From Gemmiger gallinarum (GTDB lineage: Bacteria; Bacillota; Clostridia; Oscillospirales; Ruminococcaceae): a stretch of DNA of 64,000 nucleotides. The position numbers were made by a program, and so were the translations under genes. Within the stretch, counting starts at the first letter, position 1, and every line of letters begins with the position of its first letter. Below the pieces are notes generated by a model. It saw nothing but the letters and a program-made list of their open reading frames with translations. It made no database searches and had not been told where the DNA came from. Where the stretch lies: assembly GCF_014982805.1 (NCBI RefSeq), contig NZ_JADCKC010000002.1, forward strand, positions 372,001-436,000, written 5' to 3'. Below are positions 8,370-16,288 of the stretch, in pieces.

Positions 8370-8572
8370 AGGCAGTCTCCGCACACGCTGCCGTCCGGAA
8401 GGGTTTCCCGGGCAGGCCGGGTGCGGAAACTACATAAAACAATCACACTCCGGCCCCCCGCCCAACCGGTACCCGGCGTCAGGCCGGATGCCGCAGCTTT
8501 CCGGACCAGGGGGTGCCCCTCTGCACCGCCTTCTCTGTTTTGGTCACGGGAAAGCTCCAAAAATGTTTTTGC
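8370..8572. other. non-coding stretch without recognised signals
   Basis: GC-rich gap between the small acidic gene and the orphan feo-like promoter. No open frame with a ribosome site, no clear terminator and no repeat were seen. Confidence 0.4.
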
Positions 8573-8609
8573 GTTAGCCATTGACAACTAACGTTAGCCA
8601 TGTTAAACT
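8573..8609 (+). promoter_or_regulatory. orphan promoter with the same metal-type operator as feo
   Basis: TTGACA (8581-8586), 17-base spacer, TAAACT (8604-8609). The spacer plus -10 (ACTAACGTTAGCCATGT + TAAACT) is nearly the same as in the feo promoter at 11955-11983 and contains the palindrome CTAACGTTAG. GTTAGCCAT occurs twice, 20 bases apart (8573 and 8593), suggesting tandem regulator sites. No protein start follows at a suitable distance. Confidence 0.7.
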
Positions 8610-8615
8610 ATATTC

Positions 8616-8735
8616 ATTCCAAGGGGCGGCCGCTCCCTGGAAGCTCTTCTTCTGACAGCTCCCATCTCCTGATGAAAGCATATACAGCAACACAAAAGGC
8701 GCACTGCTTGTCTGCAGTGCGCCTCTTGTGTTGTT
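8616..8735 (+). ncRNA. candidate iron-responsive small RNA
   Basis: A ~120-nt transcript is predicted from the orphan promoter (start near 8616) to the hairpin at 8689-8732. Its 5' end can fold (CCAAGGGG...CTCCCTGG, about 8619-8640). A C/U-rich single-stranded middle follows, with CTCTTCTTCTG (8644-8654) and CCCATCTCCT (8661-8670), the latter complementary to ribosome sites of the AGGAGAT kind. No open frame with a ribosome site lies within. Gram-positive iron-sparing RNAs such as FsrA use C-rich loops in this way; the assignment here is inference from promoter similarity to feo and RNA layout. Confidence 0.55.
8689..8732 (+). terminator. strong hairpin ending the candidate small RNA
   Basis: Stem GGCGCACTGC/GCAGTGCGCC extended by AACACAAAA/CTTGTGTT, followed by a U-rich but interrupted run. 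It would also work weakly on the other strand. Confidence 0.6.
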
Positions 8736-8834
8736 GCCGGTTCAGGGCGGACGGCTGCCCTCCCGATCTGCGTATCCTGTCGCGCTGCCGGACGCCTTGG
8801 CTGCCGGGCACTCTCCCCTCTCCCTTTCAGCAGA

Positions 8835-8883
8835 GAAAGCCCCGGAGCCATACCGCATGCAGCGGCAGAGTCCGGGGCTTTCC
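8835..8883 (-). terminator. terminator of the feo operon
   Basis: Inverted repeat GAAAGCCCCGGA...TCCGGGGCTTTC located 36 bases downstream of the last minus-strand feo gene; the trailing T-run on the minus strand is short (CTTTCTCT). Confidence 0.6.
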
Positions 8884-8918
8884 AGCCTTGCATATGATGT
8901 AAACGGAGGGGGAAATGC

Positions 8919-9077
8919 TTACTTTTCGGGGTGGCAGAGGCAGGAGCCCGGACAGCCGGAGCAGCCTCCGCCGCAGCTGCATCCGCCGCCCTTGCGGTGG
9001 ACGCGGTTGTAAATGCCCTTACCGATGACAAAGGCCACGGCTCCAAATACAACAAGAGAAACAATTACGGTCGCCAT
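8919..9077 (-). CDS. FeoB-associated Cys-rich membrane peptide
   Basis: 52 residues from ATG 9077, with GGAAAGGAG upstream. An N-terminal membrane helix (about 3-22) is followed by a basic segment (NRVHRKGGG) and a C-terminal cluster of six Cys within residues 33-48 (CSCGGGCSGCPGSCLC). This is the FeoB-associated Cys-rich protein found after feoB in many Firmicutes, thought to support ferrous iron transport at the inner face of the membrane. It is the last gene of the feo operon, 87 bases after feoB. Confidence 0.88.
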   Translation of the reverse strand: MATVIVSLVVFGAVAFVIGKGIYNRVHRKGGGCSCGGGCSGCPGSCLCHPEK

Positions 9078-9164
9078 AGACTAGCTCCTTTCCGGGGCGC
9101 TGCCCTCCGGGGCCGTCTGACCCGGGGCAGGCGCGTTGTTACATTTACAGGACGGGCCGAAGGA

Positions 9165-11351
9165 TCAGCGGGCAGCCTCCATGCGGGAAGCCTTGAGGGT
9201 CTGCTCCTCCTTGCCGTCGTAGGGATTTTTGCGCACCAGCATCCAGATCATGCCCGCCAGCACGATCAGCGCCGCCACAGTGCCAATGCCAAAGCTGACC
9301 TCGCCGGTGATCAGGCCGCCGATCTGGTAGACCATCAGGGACACCGCGTAAGCAAAGACGCACATATACCCGATGGCAAAGGCGGTCCACTTGCCGTTGT
9401 TCATCTCCCGCTTGATGGCGCCCATGGCCGCAAAGCAGGGGGCGCACAGCAGGTTGAAGATCATAAAGCTGTAAGCGGTCAGCGCGGTAAAGTGGGTGGG
9501 GATCAGGCCCCAGATCTCCTCGCCGTTTTCCGAGACCTCGCCGGCGTAGCCGAACAGCTGGGCAAGCGTGGCGACGACGTTTTCCTTGGCGATCAGGCCG
9601 GTGACGGTGGCAACGGTGGCCTGCCAGGTGCCGAAGCCCAGCGGGGCAAAGACAAAGCTGACTGCGCCGCCGATGGCCGCCAGCAGGCTGTTGTTGTTAT
9701 CCTCCACCATGCCGAAGGCGCCGTCGGTGAAGCCGAAGCCCTGCAGGAACCACAGCACAACGGTGGATGCCAGGATGACGGTGCCCGCCCGCTTGATGAA
9801 GGACCAGCCGCGCTCCCAGGTGGCGCGCAGCACGTTGCCCCAGGCGGGGATGTGGTAGGCGGGCAGCTCCATGACGAAGGGGGCCGGGTCGCCGGCGAAC
9901 ATCTTGGTCTTTTTCAGGATAATGCCGGAGACGATGATGGCCGCCACGCCGATAAAGTAGGCGGAGACCGCCACCAGCGTGCTGCCGCCGAAGATGGCGC
10001 CTGCAAACAGGCCGATGATGGGCATTTTGGCACCGCAGGGGATGAAGCAGGTGGTCATGATGGTCATCTTGCGGTCGCGGTCATTCTCGATGGTGCGGGA
10101 GGCCATGACGCCGGGCACGCCGCAGCCGGTGCCGATGAGCATGGGGATAAAGCTCTTGCCGGACAGGCCGAACTTGCGGAAGATGCGGTCCATGATGAAG
10201 GCGATGCGGGCCATATAGCCCACGTCCTCCAGGATGGACAGCAGGAAGAAAAGCACCAGCATCTGGGGCACAAAGCCGAGCACCGCGCCCACGCCGGTCA
10301 CGATGCCGTCATTGATGAGGGACACCAGCCAGTCGGCGCAGCCGATGGATGTCAAAAAGCCTTCCACCGCCGGGGGAACGATCTCGCCGAAGAGCACTTC
10401 GTTGGTCCACTCGGTGGCCATGGTGCCGATGGAGATGGGGGTGCCGCCCATGGCGATGGCGTAGACCGCCGCCATGACCAGCGCAAAGATGGGCAGCGCG
10501 GCGATGCGGTTGGTGACCACCCGGTCGATCTTGTCGGAGGTGGTCAGCGAATGGACGGCCCGCTTTTTGGCCACCGACTTTGCCACCACGCCGGCGATGT
10601 AGGTGTAGCGCTGGTTGGTGATGATGCTCTCGGCGTCGTCGTCCAGCTCCTTCTCGCAGTCGGCGATGTGCTGGTCGATGTGCCGGGCCAGGTCGGCGGG
10701 CAGGGCCAGCTGCTGCTGCACCTTCTCGTCCCGCTCAAACAGCTTGATGGCGTACCACCGCAGCAGGCCCGGGTCCACCTTGTCCGAGATGGATTCCTCG
10801 ATGTGGGCGATGGCGTGCTCGACACTGCCGGTAAAGACGTGGGGCAGCTCGGCGGTGCGGGGCTTGCCGGCCAGCTTGACGGCGGCCTCGGCGGCCTCGA
10901 TGCAGCCCTCGCCCTTCAGGGCGCTGATGGTGTGCACCTCGCAGCCCAGGGCGGCGCCCAGCTTTTTCACATCGATGCGGTCGCCGTTTTTGCGCACCAG
11001 GTCGATCATGTTGACCGCCATCACCACCGGGATGCCCAGCTCGATGAGCTGGGTGGTCAGGTAAAGGTTGCGCTCGATGTTGGTGCCGTCGATGATGTTC
11101 AGGATGACGTCGGGCTTCTCGGTGACCAGGTAGTTGCGGGCCACCACCTCCTCCAGCGTGTAGGGGGACAGCGAGTAGATGCCCGGCAGGTCCTGGATGA
11201 TGACATCGTCGTGGCTCTTCAGGCGGCCTTCCTTCTTTTCCACAGTGACGCCCGGCCAGTTGCCCACATACTGGTTGGCGCCGGTCAGGTGGTTGAACAG
11301 TGTCGTCTTGCCGCAGTTGGGGTTGCCGGCAAGTGCAATTTTGATTGGCAT
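9165..11351 (-). CDS. feoB: ferrous iron transport protein B
   Basis: 728 residues from ATG 11351; GGAGGAA sits nine bases upstream, whereas the longer frame start at 11393 has none. The N-terminal G domain shows G1 GNPNCGKT (9-16), switch region, G3 DLPG (54-57) and an NMID-type G4, followed by the helical guanine-dissociation-inhibitor domain. From about residue 275 on come the two Gate regions and about ten membrane helices (GTGCGVPGVMASRT, and IPCGAKMPI with its conserved Cys). It imports Fe(II) under anaerobic conditions. Co-transcribed with two FeoA proteins upstream and a Cys-rich peptide downstream, under a promoter with a metal-type operator. Confidence 0.97.
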   Translation of the reverse strand: MPIKIALAGNPNCGKTTLFNHLTGANQYVGNWPGVTVEKKEGRLKSHDDVIIQDLPGIYSLSPYTLEEVVARNYLVTEKPDVILNIIDGTNIERNLYLTTQLIELGIPVVMAVNMIDLVRKNGDRIDVKKLGAALGCEVHTISALKGEGCIEAAEAAVKLAGKPRTAELPHVFTGSVEHAIAHIEESISDKVDPGLLRWYAIKLFERDEKVQQQLALPADLARHIDQHIADCEKELDDDAESIITNQRYTYIAGVVAKSVAKKRAVHSLTTSDKIDRVVTNRIAALPIFALVMAAVYAIAMGGTPISIGTMATEWTNEVLFGEIVPPAVEGFLTSIGCADWLVSLINDGIVTGVGAVLGFVPQMLVLFFLLSILEDVGYMARIAFIMDRIFRKFGLSGKSFIPMLIGTGCGVPGVMASRTIENDRDRKMTIMTTCFIPCGAKMPIIGLFAGAIFGGSTLVAVSAYFIGVAAIIVSGIILKKTKMFAGDPAPFVMELPAYHIPAWGNVLRATWERGWSFIKRAGTVILASTVVLWFLQGFGFTDGAFGMVEDNNNSLLAAIGGAVSFVFAPLGFGTWQATVATVTGLIAKENVVATLAQLFGYAGEVSENGEEIWGLIPTHFTALTAYSFMIFNLLCAPCFAAMGAIKREMNNGKWTAFAIGYMCVFAYAVSLMVYQIGGLITGEVSFGIGTVAALIVLAGMIWMLVRKNPYDGKEEQTLKASRMEAAR

Positions 11352-11389
11352 GACAAATTCCTCCGTAATCCAATGCAGCTCTGCTGCGC

Positions 11390-11611
11390 TCAAACCAGTT
11401 CGATCATCTCGGCGTCAGCTTTGCGGACGGACAGCTCGTACCCGCGCACGGTCAGTTCCATCGGGTCGCCCAGGGGGGCCACCTTCTGCACTTTCAGCAC
11501 CGTGCCCTTGGTGATGCCCATGTCCATGATGCGCCGCTTGACCGGGCCTTCGCCGTGCAGGCGCGCCACGGTGACCACATCGCCCACTTTGGCGTCTTTG
11601 AGTGTTTTCAT
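11390..11611 (-). CDS. feoA: FeoA-domain protein (proximal to feoB)
   Basis: 73 residues, an SH3-like FeoA domain with the usual G-D-V-V-T-V...RRIMDMGITKGTVLKV...PMELTVRGYELSVRKADAEMI pattern. ATG 11611 is nine bases after GGAGG; a GTG directly before it is an alternative. FeoA is a small cytosolic partner needed for FeoB activity. 38 bases separate it from feoB. Confidence 0.93.
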   Translation of the reverse strand: MKTLKDAKVGDVVTVARLHGEGPVKRRIMDMGITKGTVLKVQKVAPLGDPMELTVRGYELSVRKADAEMIELV

Positions 11612-11658
11612 CACAAATTCCTCCTTTTCTGATTGCCGTGCGCCAGCCGCGCCGGCGG

Positions 11659-11871
11659 TCAGATCATCACGCGGTTGGCCATCGTGCGGTCCAGGGCCAC
11701 GCGGCTGTCCTTGACCTGTATGATCAGGCTGCCGCCCAGCTCGTTCACAACGGTGACATCGGTATTTACAACAAAGCCCATCTCCGCCAGATGCTGGCGG
11801 ACATCGTCCTTGCCCGTGATCTTGCGTATGGTGACCGTCTCACCCGGTCTTGCCATGGAAAGTGGCATCAT
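11659..11871 (-). CDS. feoA: second FeoA-domain protein
   Basis: 70 residues starting at the first of two adjacent ATGs (11871), with GGAGGGG six bases upstream; the open frame above this has no ribosome site. The FeoA pattern is clear (GETVTIRKITG, RQHLAEMGFVVNTDVTVV, GSLIIQVKDSRVALDRTMANRVMI). Tandem FeoA genes before feoB are common in clostridia; the two copies differ enough to act separately. It is the first gene of the feo operon. Confidence 0.92.
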   Translation of the reverse strand: MMPLSMARPGETVTIRKITGKDDVRQHLAEMGFVVNTDVTVVNELGGSLIIQVKDSRVALDRTMANRVMI

Positions 11872-11954
11872 GGAAGCCCCTCCTTCGTCTGTGGGCGCGT
11901 CTGCCGCCGGGGCGCCCCGCGCCTGGGCTGTGTTCCCGGCTTTTTCCAATTCGT

Positions 11955-11983
11955 AGTTTAATATTGCTAACTGTAGTTGTCAA
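11955..11983 (-). promoter_or_regulatory. feo operon promoter with metalloregulator operator
   Basis: Minus strand: TTGACA (11978-11983), 17-base spacer, TAAACT (11955-11960). The motif GTTAGCAATATTAAAC (11956-11971) overlaps spacer and -10, so a bound repressor would block polymerase. The same motif occurs at 8593 and 12047. Fur- or DtxR-type control is likely but the regulator is not encoded here. Confidence 0.75.
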
Positions 11984-12046
11984 GCACTAATCAAAGATTT
12001 GTCAAACCTGCCAAAGCACGCCGGGAAGGGCGGTGGGTTCTTTGTT

Positions 12047-12062
12047 GTTAATCACAGCTAAC
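12047..12062 (-). promoter_or_regulatory. upstream copy of the feo operator motif
   Basis: GTTAGCTGTGATTAAC (minus strand) lies 91 bases upstream of the feo promoter copy, in the same orientation and preceded by the same ACAACT context. It has no good -35 of its own, so it may be an auxiliary site. The remaining part of the 319-base gap 11872-12190 holds only this site, the promoter and a terminator. Confidence 0.5.
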
Positions 12063-12124
12063 GTAAGTTGTTTTATGCAAATTCCATGTGTTTGGTTTGC
12101 CATTTTGCCGGGTGGGAAAGGCAC

Positions 12125-12164
12125 AAAAAGCCCCGGCACACACCTGCATGTGCCGGGGCTTTTT
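12125..12164. terminator. two-way terminator between the lipoprotein gene and feo
   Basis: Perfect AAAAAGCCCCGGCACA / TGTGCCGGGGCTTTTT stem with an 8-base loop and T-runs on both strands; it ends the minus-strand lipoprotein gene that stops at 12191. Confidence 0.85.
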
Positions 12165-12190
12165 GATAGTCTATCAATGGATTTCTGCCG

Positions 12191-13600
12191 TCATTCCACC
12201 GGCCGGGGAATGGCCTGCATGGGGCTGCCCGCCCAAAAATCCGCATGGTCCACCAGGGTATAGGCAGGGGACAGCCAGGAGGTCCGCATGGGTTCCTCTC
12301 CGCTTTGGGCCGGGTAGGTGACGGCGTCGCTCTGCACGCCGGCCACACAGACAAAGCGGCCCCCTGCCTGGGCCAGGATCTCCCCAAACGCCACAGTACC
12401 GTCCTCACGGAAGATATAGGGCAGGTCGGTGCGCTCCCCGGTCTCCACGTCCAGAGCATAGCAGAGCGGTTCGCCCTCCCGGGTATAGCCCGACGCCAGC
12501 AGTCTGCCGTCAAAGACGCCGTACAGGGTCTGGACGCCGGGATTGTCCACCGCCACATCCGACAGTTTGCTGCCGTCGGTCAGGCTGTATCCCGGCAATG
12601 TCTGGCCGTCCAGCACGTAGTAGGCCCCCTGCCCGCAGACTCCCAGCGCCTCCGCCGGGTAGGAGAAGAGCGGCGTGGCCTGCAGGTTGGTGAGGTCCAG
12701 GCGCAGCACCTGGGTGGTATAGGTCTGCGTTCCTTCCAGATTCGAGGAGCCGGGCATGCAGGTCAGGATCAGGGACTGGCCGTCCCCGCCTGCGATGCGC
12801 TCCTCGTCCTCGGGCAGAGCGCACAGGGCAAAGACCTTGCCCTCGCCGTCCACGGCGCAGAGGGTGCGGGCGTTGGCCCCGGCGCTCTGGTCGGTGATGG
12901 TGAAATAAAGATACACATCATCCCGGGCAAAGCCGCCCCGGGGCAGGGTGCTGACCCAGCTGCCGGCCGGGAAGGCAAAGACCTCCTGCCGGTCGCTGCC
13001 GTCGGGATTCATGACCTGAATCTTGGGGGTGGCATCCGCCCCCAGCAGGTCCACGTAGTTGGGACTGCCGCCCTGCAAAACGATGAGCCTGTCCCCCACC
13101 GGCACCGCCCGCAGCCCGTTGTCGAAGGGATACCAGGCCGGACAGGCGTCGCTGTCATGGGTGCAGTTGGGCTGGCTGCACAGGACGATCTCCCGCCCCG
13201 ACGCATAGTCCAGATAGCACAGGCTGGCGGAGGCATCCTCCCGCAGCCGGAAGCTGTAATACCCCGTGTCGGAGCCGTATCCGCTGATGCCCGAGCGGTC
13301 GGCAAGCCCTTCCACCTCCCCCTGGGGGGCAAAGTCCGCCGGATCGGCATAGTCTCCTTCCGGCGGGGTGGCCGGGGCCACTGGGGTCCAGTCAAGGTCG
13401 ACAGTGGTTCCGGCGGTATCCGGGGGAGCCTCTTCCGCGGGGGTCATCCCGGCAGAGGAGGTGTCCGCCGGTGCAGCGGGAGAGGACGGGGCCGGTTCTC
13501 CCGGCGTGCACCCGGCCAGGGCGGCGGTGGGGACCAGCAGGGCCATGAGAAGGGCGGGCAGGGCAAGGGCTGCCCTGCGGCGGGTTTCGGGGCGTTTCAT
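12191..13600 (-). CDS. large secreted lipoprotein, probable beta-propeller
   Basis: 469 residues from ATG 13600 with AAGGAGAGG upstream. An Arg-rich start and hydrophobic core end in the lipobox L-A-G-C (Cys31), so it is lipid-anchored outside. A Pro/Ser/Ala-rich linker (32-65) leads to a ~380-residue domain with repeated strand pairs of the form G-x-R-L-I-V-L, V-Y-L-Y-F-T-I, Q-S-L-I-L-T, G-A-Y-Y-V-L-D and G-R-F-V-C-V, as in six- or seven-bladed propellers (DUF5050-like). One CSQPNCTHDSDACPAW segment could form disulfides or bind a metal. No catalytic motif seen; function unknown. Confidence 0.7.
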   Translation of the reverse strand: MKRPETRRRAALALPALLMALLVPTAALAGCTPGEPAPSSPAAPADTSSAGMTPAEEAPPDTAGTTVDLDWTPVAPATPPEGDYADPADFAPQGEVEGLADRSGISGYGSDTGYYSFRLREDASASLCYLDYASGREIVLCSQPNCTHDSDACPAWYPFDNGLRAVPVGDRLIVLQGGSPNYVDLLGADATPKIQVMNPDGSDRQEVFAFPAGSWVSTLPRGGFARDDVYLYFTITDQSAGANARTLCAVDGEGKVFALCALPEDEERIAGGDGQSLILTCMPGSSNLEGTQTYTTQVLRLDLTNLQATPLFSYPAEALGVCGQGAYYVLDGQTLPGYSLTDGSKLSDVAVDNPGVQTLYGVFDGRLLASGYTREGEPLCYALDVETGERTDLPYIFREDGTVAFGEILAQAGGRFVCVAGVQSDAVTYPAQSGEEPMRTSWLSPAYTLVDHADFWAGSPMQAIPRPVE

Positions 13601-13697
13601 GGTGGGAACCTCTCCTTTTCATTTTGGAATGGTTCCAGCGTACCGGGCAATTTCAGCAAAGATGTATCAATCCGCCCCGGAATTTTGCCGCAGCATG

Positions 13698-13741
13698 AAA
13701 AAACCGCCCGGTTTCCCGGGAAATGCCGGGCAATCGGGCGG
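13698..13741 (-). terminator. terminator of the M20 peptidase gene
   Basis: Minus strand: CCGCCCG...CGGGCGG with a second inner CCCGG/CCGGG stem, followed by TTTTTTC. It lies about 100 bases after the peptidase stop. Confidence 0.75.
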
Positions 13742-13838
13742 AAGGTTCGGGTTGGATTGTCAGGGAGGGTGCGGGGTCATCCCGGCGCGGCGGGGTGCAG
13801 GGGCAAGCAGGTCGGGGCGGGGCGTTTCCGAATGGGCG

Positions 13839-15008
13839 TCAGGTCATTTCCGGGGAGTCGGGAGTATCTGACGCCGCGTAGCCCAGCATGAGGCCCAGGG
13901 CAACTTTCAGGCCGGTGGGCAGGCAGGCCAGGTCGATCCACTCCTGGCGGGTGTGTTCCAGTCCGCCGGTGACGGTGCCCACCGTGTTGGCGGGGATGCC
14001 CAGGGAGAGGGGGATGTTGCCGTCGGTGGAGGTGGGGGTATACTCCGGCTCCCTGCCGGTAAAGGTGCGGATAACCTCAGTACTGCGGGCGGTGAGGGCC
14101 TCCAGAGCCGCCGGGTCCACGGGGCCGTTGCCGGGGCGGATGCCCAGCAGTTCCACCTCCAGGGTGCCGCCCCTGTCCTGCCAGTGGGAGAGGGCGGTGC
14201 GGAACTTCTGCTCCATCTCCTCCAGGCAGTCCTGGGCGGTGGAACGGAACTCATAGAGGATGGACGCCTCCTGGGGGATGGAGTTGACGGTGGTGCCGCC
14301 CTCCATGCGTCCTACGTTGTAGGTGGTACGGGCCCGGGTGGGCGGATCGATGCGGTAGAGCTCATCCACCAGCCCGCAGAGGATACGCACCGCGCTGGGG
14401 CGGCCGAAATCCCCGTAGGAATGCCCGCCCCGGGTTTTGCAGGTCACCCGGTAGCGGTAAGAGCCCACCGCCGTATGGCAGCAAAGGGGCAGATACAGGT
14501 CAAAGGAGTAAAACGCCCGGATGCGTGTGCCGTACCTGGCAAAGAGGGCTTTGGTGCCCTTCAGGTTGCCCAGACCTTCCTCGCAGGAGTTGGCCACGAT
14601 GAGCAGGCCGCAGGTCAGGGGGATGTGGTGCTGAATGAGATACCGGGCCGCCAGCAGCAGGTTGACCAGGTTGGCGGTGTCGTCCCCGATGCCGGGGGCG
14701 TAGAGTCTGCCCTCCCGCTCCTCCATGGGCAGGGGGTCTTTGTCGGGAAAGACGATGTCGGTGTGGGCGGCAAAGACCACCAGGTCCCCGGCGCCGTCGT
14801 CCCCGATGGGGCAGATGACATTTTCGGCCTCGTCGATGGTGACCTGCCTAGCTCCCTGGGCCAGCAGCCAGTCCCGGCAGAAAACCGCCCGCCGGTCCTC
14901 CTCCCCGGTGGGGGAAGGGATCTGTCCCAGGGTGCAGAGCAGCTCCTTCTGCTCCTCCCGGCAGGACCGGGCATAGGCTTGGATGCGGGCTTTGGTCTCG
15001 GCGTTCAT
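13839..15008 (-). CDS. M20 family metallopeptidase
   Basis: 389 residues. Two-zinc M20 features are in order: AAHTDIVFP (first His/Asp ligand region), GIGDDTANL (bridging Asp), NSCEEGLGN (general-base Glu and ligand Glu), and near the C-terminus GGLEHTRQEW with the last His. The dimerisation domain lies in the middle (about 185-300). Members cleave dipeptides/tripeptides or act as amidohydrolases on N-acyl amino acids in the cytoplasm. It is a monocistronic unit with its own terminator. Exact substrate is not predictable. Confidence 0.88.
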   Translation of the reverse strand: MNAETKARIQAYARSCREEQKELLCTLGQIPSPTGEEDRRAVFCRDWLLAQGARQVTIDEAENVICPIGDDGAGDLVVFAAHTDIVFPDKDPLPMEEREGRLYAPGIGDDTANLVNLLLAARYLIQHHIPLTCGLLIVANSCEEGLGNLKGTKALFARYGTRIRAFYSFDLYLPLCCHTAVGSYRYRVTCKTRGGHSYGDFGRPSAVRILCGLVDELYRIDPPTRARTTYNVGRMEGGTTVNSIPQEASILYEFRSTAQDCLEEMEQKFRTALSHWQDRGGTLEVELLGIRPGNGPVDPAALEALTARSTEVIRTFTGREPEYTPTSTDGNIPLSLGIPANTVGTVTGGLEHTRQEWIDLACLPTGLKVALGLMLGYAASDTPDSPEMT

Positions 15009-15072
15009 GGCGGTTTTCTCCCTTTTGTATGGTCTGTTCCCATTATGGCCCTGGCGGCGGTCCCCGTCAAGA

Positions 15073-15116
15073 CAAAACCGCCCCCGCTCCGGCGCAGGGC
15101 ACAGAGCGGGGGCGGT
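15073..15116 (-). terminator. terminator of the uxuBA operon
   Basis: Minus strand: ACCGCCCCCGCTC...GAGCGGGGGCGGT followed by TTTTGTC, 25 bases after the uxuA stop. Confidence 0.8.
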
Positions 15117-15140
15117 CTCAGTTTTCAGCAGGCAGAATTT

Positions 15141-16241
15141 TTACTTCTGCTTTTTCTCCTCGTCCAGACGGTCGAGCAGGTCCCAGACGCCCAGCATATA
15201 CTGGATGCCCAGGGCACGGTCGTACTTGCCGTAGCCGGGGCGGCAGTTGCCGGGGCCTTCCTCCCACAGCTGACGGCCGTGGTCGGGGCGGATATAGCCC
15301 TCGAAGCCGCAGTCATGGTAGGCGCGCAGGATCTCGATGATGCCGGTCTCGCCGCAGCAGTCGCGGTGAGCAGCCTCAGAGAAGTCGCCGTTGGGGAAGT
15401 GATGAATGTTGCGGATGTGGGCAAAGGCAATGCGGTCGCAGTGCTTGCGGACGATTTCGGCAACATTGTTTTCCGGGTTGGCGTTCAGGCTGCCGGAGCA
15501 GAGGGTCAGGCAGTTGTAGGGATCGTCCACCATGGTCAGGAACTTCTCGATGCTGGCCTCGTCCACCATCAAGCGGGGCAGGCCGAAGATGTCCCACGGG
15601 GGATCGTCCATGTGGATGGCCATCTTGATGTCGCACTCACGGCAGGTGGGCATGATGGCTTCCAGGAAGTACTTGAGGTTCTCCCACAGCTTCTCCTTGG
15701 TGACGGGGGCGTAGGCCTTGAACAGCTCGTCCAGCTTGGCCATGCGCTCCGGCTCCCAGCCGGGGAAGGTCATGTTGTACTTCTCGGTGAAGTTCAGGAT
15801 GTACTCGGCCATGGCCTTGTAGTCGTCCTGAATCATGTCCTTCTGATAGAACAGGGCGGTGGAGCCGTCGCCCACCGGATGGAACAGGTCGGTGCGGGTC
15901 CAGTCAAAGATGGGCATGAAGTTGTAGCAGATGACCTTGACGCCGAACTTGGACAGGTTGCGGATGCACTGCTTGTAGTTCTCGATCAGGGCATCGCGGG
16001 TGGGCAGGCCGATCTTGATGTCGTCGTGAACGTTGACACTCTCGACCACATCGGCATTGAAGCCGTAGGATTCGATCTGGTCCACGACCTTCTTGATCTC
16101 ATCCACTTCCCAGATTTCGCCGGGCATCTTGTCATGCAGGGCCCAGACGATGGTGGAAACGCCGGGGATCTGTTTGATGTCGCCGAGGGTGATGGGGTCG
16201 TTGCCCTCACCATACCAGCGCCATCCCATTTGCATAGGCAT
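15141..16241 (-). CDS. uxuA: mannonate dehydratase
   Basis: 366 residues, TIM-barrel enzyme converting D-mannonate to 2-dehydro-3-deoxy-D-gluconate. Recognisable stretches include MGWRWYGEGNDPI, WALHDKMPGEIW, CYNFMPIFDWTRTD, MAIHMDDPPWDIFGLPR, LCSGSLNANPEN and the C-terminal IRPDHGRQLW, all typical of UxuA. The first of two close ATGs (16241) is best placed after AAAGGAGG. It follows the fructuronate reductase gene by 47 bases in one operon, so the pair turns fructuronate into KDG for the Entner-Doudoroff branch. Confidence 0.95.
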   Translation of the reverse strand: MPMQMGWRWYGEGNDPITLGDIKQIPGVSTIVWALHDKMPGEIWEVDEIKKVVDQIESYGFNADVVESVNVHDDIKIGLPTRDALIENYKQCIRNLSKFGVKVICYNFMPIFDWTRTDLFHPVGDGSTALFYQKDMIQDDYKAMAEYILNFTEKYNMTFPGWEPERMAKLDELFKAYAPVTKEKLWENLKYFLEAIMPTCRECDIKMAIHMDDPPWDIFGLPRLMVDEASIEKFLTMVDDPYNCLTLCSGSLNANPENNVAEIVRKHCDRIAFAHIRNIHHFPNGDFSEAAHRDCCGETGIIEILRAYHDCGFEGYIRPDHGRQLWEEGPGNCRPGYGKYDRALGIQYMLGVWDLLDRLDEEKKQK

Positions 16242-16288
16242 AGGTTGTCCTCCTTTGTATTGGTCTCACGCCGTTTTCAGGCGAAGAA

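Noticed and set aside
8931-11714. Very long plus-strand open frame (over 900 codons) opposite feoAB
   Set aside because: Antisense shadow of high-GC coding sequence; feoB and feoA on the minus strand are unmistakable, and the predicted peptide is low-complexity His/Gly/Ala.
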